Both the position numbers and the translations under genes were made by a program. Below, piece after piece: positions 49,154 through 51,758 of a stretch of DNA of 51,758 nt (its first letter is position 1; every line of letters begins with the position of its first letter). The notes under the pieces were generated by a model that was not told the DNA's origin, made no database searches, and worked only from the letters and a program-made list of their open reading frames with translations. The stretch spans positions 1-51,758 of the forward strand of contig JACQHJ010000007.1 in the NCBI GenBank assembly GCA_016199085.1, written 5' to 3'. Source of the stretch: Candidatus Levyibacteriota bacterium (GTDB taxonomy: Bacteria > Patescibacteriota > Microgenomatia > Levybacterales > UBA12049).

Positions 49154-49432
49154 CTCGTAATCTTTTGTTACCAAAAGCCCTGACTATACCTTCATCCTCT
49201 TTTTAGAGGAGCTAGTCGTTTATAGAAGTGTAAAAACTTCTATCCTCCACTTTTATAGTGGAAAGTCGATACGGGGTCTGCAAAAACAGACTTCCCTCGG
49301 TGTTGTCCAAAAATACTTTTTGGAGTTCACCGATTTTGACTAGTATTTCTTCTTATCTCACCTTCTCTAATGATGTTATAAGAATACAGACTTATAAATT
49401 ACTCTATAGGCGCCCCGATGTTATAAAACATA
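49154..49432 (-). ncRNA. Group I intron after 23S U2500 (279 nt, no ORF)
   Basis: The upstream exon ends GGCACCU-2500 and the downstream exon begins CGAUGUCGGCU-2501. The S-type element is AAGGTATAGTCAGG near 49180-49193 and the R-type CCCCGTATCGACTTT near 49262-49276. It ends in G. Position 2500 is used by group I introns in other lineages. An open frame crossing it on the plus strand is a shadow of the ribozyme, not a gene. Confidence 0.87.
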
Positions 49433-49453
49433 AGGTGCCAAACCGCATCGTCG

Positions 49454-50285
49454 CTGTGGCAATTAACCCACAATCTCTTGTGGAATTAGACTATATCTTT
49501 ATCCTTTTCAGGATACCAACATATGATAACTCTTGGATTTTTGCAAAAATGCAAATATTGAGCTATCTCAATCTCAAACTCTTGAGATATCAGTCGTTAC
49601 GGGGATAATTTGTAAAGCATACTTGGAATCATATATGGATTTATCAATTTCTTTAGCAAATTCATACTGGAACCTGCAATTCGTAATCGATATTTTCCTC
49701 TGTCTACATTAATTGTAGATTTAATTCCAAATTTAGCCTGTAGAAACTTAATTAACCAGAGATTTTCTTCTAATGAGAAAGAATGCGTATTAATGCGCAA
49801 TTGATTCTTATCAGCTGCTCCATCATCCATAATCCAAATCGCTAAAGCAAAAGGATCGAAGTTATCCCTCAAAAATATTTTTGGAATAACTTTTTTACGA
49901 TCACTATAAAAATTACTTCGCAATTTAGTTAATAATGGATGGGAAACCGTTCTGAAATAATAAGCATTTCCGCTTCTTTTAGGTTTGGAATTAACAAAAC
50001 TACTGATAAGAGAATATTTAAAGTCTACGTATTCTTTTTGAGAAATCCCATGATGAATGCGTAGAGAATATCCTCTCGTAGTTGTGTCTAAATACCCATC
50101 CCCTAAAATTGAACCAATGATAAACATTAGTTGTTCTTGGGAAAAACTTAATTTTCTTGCTTCTCTAGCTAATCTTGTATCCACAACAAATTATCTTCCC
50201 TCGGTATTATCCTATCATAAAATGACAGGATTTCACCGATATTAGTTGATTCGTTCATCCCGATATTACTATCGAGTGGCGCCAA
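49454..50285 (-). mobile_element. Group I intron after 23S U2479 (832 nt) with LAGLIDADG endonuclease gene
   Basis: The upstream exon ends CGUCAAAU-2479 and the downstream exon begins CGACGAUGCGG-2480; joined they restore the CGCAUC/GAUGCG helix. S-type element AAAGATATAGTCTAA near 49487-49501 and R-type CCCCGTAACGACTGA near 49589-49603. The endonuclease gene lies at 49597-50184, in the loop 5' of the R element. The boundary could be one base off on the 5' side. Confidence 0.85.
49597..50184 (-). CDS. LAGLIDADG homing endonuclease (intron U2479)
   Basis: The protein has 195 residues. Two LAGLIDADG-type motifs: FIIGSILGDG at about 21-30 and LAIWIMDDGA at about 115-124, each with the catalytic acidic residue (D29 and D122). 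This is a monomeric two-motif enzyme of the LAGLIDADG type, with basic residues in the linker (KPKRSGNAYYFRT). It would cut intronless 23S genes at the insertion site and promote intron spread. The coding end (LYKLSP and TAA) enters the CCCCGTAA of the ribozyme R element, so the two share a few bases. The start codon ATG is at 50184. It appears intact. Confidence 0.88.
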   Translation of the reverse strand: MDTRLAREARKLSFSQEQLMFIIGSILGDGYLDTTTRGYSLRIHHGISQKEYVDFKYSLISSFVNSKPKRSGNAYYFRTVSHPLLTKLRSNFYSDRKKVIPKIFLRDNFDPFALAIWIMDDGAADKNQLRINTHSFSLEENLWLIKFLQAKFGIKSTINVDRGKYRLRIAGSSMNLLKKLINPYMIPSMLYKLSP

Positions 50286-50306
50286 ATTTGACGCTTGGAT
50301 GCGATC

Positions 50307-50339
<33 letters not shown>

Positions 50340-50788
50340 AAGCTGTGTGCCTACCACTAGGCATCACAGGATCACTAACATCTAGTTTCCTACCTGCTCG
50401 ACTTGTAGGTCTCGCAGTCAAGCTGGCTTATGCGTTTGCACTATCATCTTGATTTCTATCCAAGATTAGCCAACCTTTATACGACTCCGTTGCATTTTAG
50501 GAGTCAATCGCCCCAGTTAAACTGCCCGCCAGACACTGTCCCTCTGCCGAATTTTTGTGCGGCTAGGGGTAATGATTGCTTACTTCAAAGAGAGGTATTT
50601 CATATTTCGCCAAAGCTCCCTCCTATTCTAAACAGTTGAAACAAACTTTCAAATGCCAAGCTACAGTAAAGCTCCCGGGGTCTTTTTGTCCATGTGTAAT
50701 TAGGCCGCGTCTTCACAGCCATCTCAATTTCGCCGAGTAAATGTTCAAGACAGTTATTCACTCGTTCTGCCTTTCGTGCGGGTCGGAA

Positions 50789-51473
50789 CTCCACGATAAT
50801 CCTCAATTACTTGAGGCGTAGACTATATCTTCACCTAATACTTTTAGAAGTTCTTGCTTTTTATATCTTCTTGCTCCTAAACCATTCATTTGATATGAAA
50901 GTGTCACGATTTCTTTTAAAGTTTCCTGTTTTAAATGTTTACCTTCATATACCATTTGGCATATTACCGCAAACTTTTCAAACTCTTTCTTTTTTGAAGA
51001 AAGTAATGGATACTTTTGAAAGTGTGGAATCACTTTTTGCATCAAATCTTTTATACTTCTGACTTCATACTTGAAAGTTCTGTCGCTTGGATTTCGTCGA
51101 ATAGTTCCACAATCAAAAAATTGTCGAAATAATTCCAACACTTCTTGACGGTCACTATTTTGTGAAACCGAAAAGCTTGGTCGAACTTCAAGTAAAGTCT
51201 TAAGTTTTGGTCTTGGAGAAAAAGAAATACAAAAACTTCCTTCTCCATCGGCATATCCTGAAAGATAATTACCAATGGAAACAATATTAAATGCTGGCGT
51301 GTTAGGCATAATTAAAGTATGCCTCTGACTCCTAAAAGAGTCAAGTCGTTACAGGGTCACTTCAATAAATTGAAGGACTTACCCACGGTATTACCCTTAT
51401 TTTAACACCTCACCTTGTTATTGAGGCAACATAATAGGGCTTCACCGTTTTAAGCCAGTTACGGGTTTGTATT
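50789..51473 (-). mobile_element. Group I intron near 23S 1951-1954 (about 685 nt) with LAGLIDADG endonuclease gene
   Basis: The upstream exon runs CUUGUCGGGCAAG and the downstream exon UUCCGACC. The junction is ambiguous by about 3 bases because the exon does not end in U: the splice may follow C1951, A1952 or G1954. The intron has GAAGATATAGTCTACG near 50815-50831 as S element and an ACGACTTGA R-type segment near 51340-51355. It carries the endonuclease gene 50803-51309. Site 1951 hosts group I introns in some bacteria. Confidence 0.8.
50803..51309 (-). CDS. Single-motif LAGLIDADG homing endonuclease (intron 1951-1954)
   Basis: The protein has 168 residues with one LAGLIDADG motif, YLSGYADGEGSF at about 15-26 (catalytic D21), and the rest of one beta-alpha unit (SFSVSQNSDRQEVLEL, YEVRSIKDLMQKVIPHF). 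The length and single motif match I-CreI-type homodimers. The C-terminal residues GEDIVYASSN are encoded by the ribozyme S element itself (GAAGATATAGTCTACGCC), and the TGA lies 14 bases before the splice site. The coding sequence and catalytic core therefore constrain each other. The start ATG is at 51309. Intact. It should cleave intronless 23S genes. Confidence 0.85.
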   Translation of the reverse strand: MPNTPAFNIVSIGNYLSGYADGEGSFCISFSPRPKLKTLLEVRPSFSVSQNSDRQEVLELFRQFFDCGTIRRNPSDRTFKYEVRSIKDLMQKVIPHFQKYPLLSSKKKEFEKFAVICQMVYEGKHLKQETLKEIVTLSYQMNGLGARRYKKQELLKVLGEDIVYASSN

Positions 51474-51504
51474 CTTGCCCGACAAGGAACTTCGCTACCA
51501 TAGA

Positions 51505-51738
51505 CTTATAGTTATCGTTCTATAACATATAGAACTGCTTTATGTCGCCATAAAGATCGGACTATATCATCTCTGCTAAACCAGAGCTCAACGTATAGTC
51601 TCTGAGGGTTCTAGATTCATTTTAAATCTAGCCTTCCCTGCTGATTGACTCCACCAAACAGATTTTCACTATTTCTAGTACTGTTGGATACTGAGTTATT
51701 CCAGCATATAGTTGAGTTTTAAAACTGCCCTATAGTTG
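51505..51738 (-). ncRNA. Group I intron after 23S U1923 (234 nt, no ORF)
   Basis: The upstream exon ends AACUAUAACUGU-1923 and the downstream exon begins UCUAUGGUAGCG-1924. The intron begins CAACTATAGGG and ends with AAG. R element CTCAGAGACTATACG near 51591-51606 and S element ATGATATAGTCC near 51559-51570 are the most canonical pair of the six. Site 1923, in the base of helix 69, is a known group I site. No ORF. Confidence 0.87.
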
Positions 51739-51758
51739 ACAGTTATAGTTACTGCTGC

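Noticed and set aside
49258-49608. A 116-codon plus-strand frame across the U2500 and U2479 introns
   Set aside because: It crosses exon and ribozyme core sequences on the antisense strand and resembles nothing.

Overview
The window looks like a chromosome segment of a Patescibacteria/CPR bacterium, probably of the Microgenomates (OP11) group. This is an inference from several signs: low GC, a 23S rRNA gene broken by many group I introns, short or absent 5' leaders before many genes, giant surface proteins, many membrane glycosyltransferases, and small families common in that group (DUF5678, CopG/BrnT-like toxin-antitoxin genes, CxxC zinc-ribbon proteins). No 16S gene is present to fix the lineage.

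Layout. 1-234 is the end of an AbiEii-like toxin gene. 795-21159 is a surface-protein block. A 3903-residue protein with two Xer-type SAM-like DNA-binding domains, one membrane segment, a tail-fibre-like repeat region and an S74 chaperone domain is followed by a 171-residue unknown. Then come two tandem copies of a palindromic RNA-like element and a 2604-residue protein with DUF2341, glycine-rich, fibrinogen-like and seven LamG-like domains. 21237-23402 is an O-antigen-ligase-like protein with TPRs. 23497-27496 is an accessory stretch: a BrnT/BrnA-like toxin-antitoxin pair with a palindromic operator, a zinc-ribbon protein, a decayed RelE-type toxin, an AAA/DUF4143 ATPase, two tRNA-Ala genes, an HTH/LAGLIDADG-like gene whose end overlaps one tRNA, and a tiny AbrB/MazE-like gene. 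27525-29964 (minus) is rho followed by a LysM-M23 peptidase.

30232-38349 (plus) holds secreted proteins with strong promoters and terminators, then a GT4 transferase, a giant polytopic GT-C-like protein and a GT2 transferase. Together with the two GT-C-like proteins and the O-antigen-ligase-like protein, these look like a cell-surface glycan toolkit serving the envelope. 38552-40491 has small genes (48-residue unknown, DUF5678, retropepsin-like protease, orphan CopG antitoxin) and a head-to-head pair of truncated genes. 40575-43788 (minus) is a compact S1-protein/radA/PIN-TRAM operon. It is followed by a methyltransferase and two GT-C-like membrane proteins.

48038-51758 (minus) is 5S rRNA and the 3' part of 23S rRNA. 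The 23S part carries six group I introns, two with LAGLIDADG endonucleases. They cut the peptidyl-transferase region into exons as short as 11, 21 and 31 nt. Exon lengths match E. coli numbering: 73 nt for 2512-2584, 11 nt for 2501-2511 and 21 nt for 2480-2500. This is the most striking feature of the window. The Xer-SAM/S74 giant protein and the tandem structured element at 12990-13213 come next.
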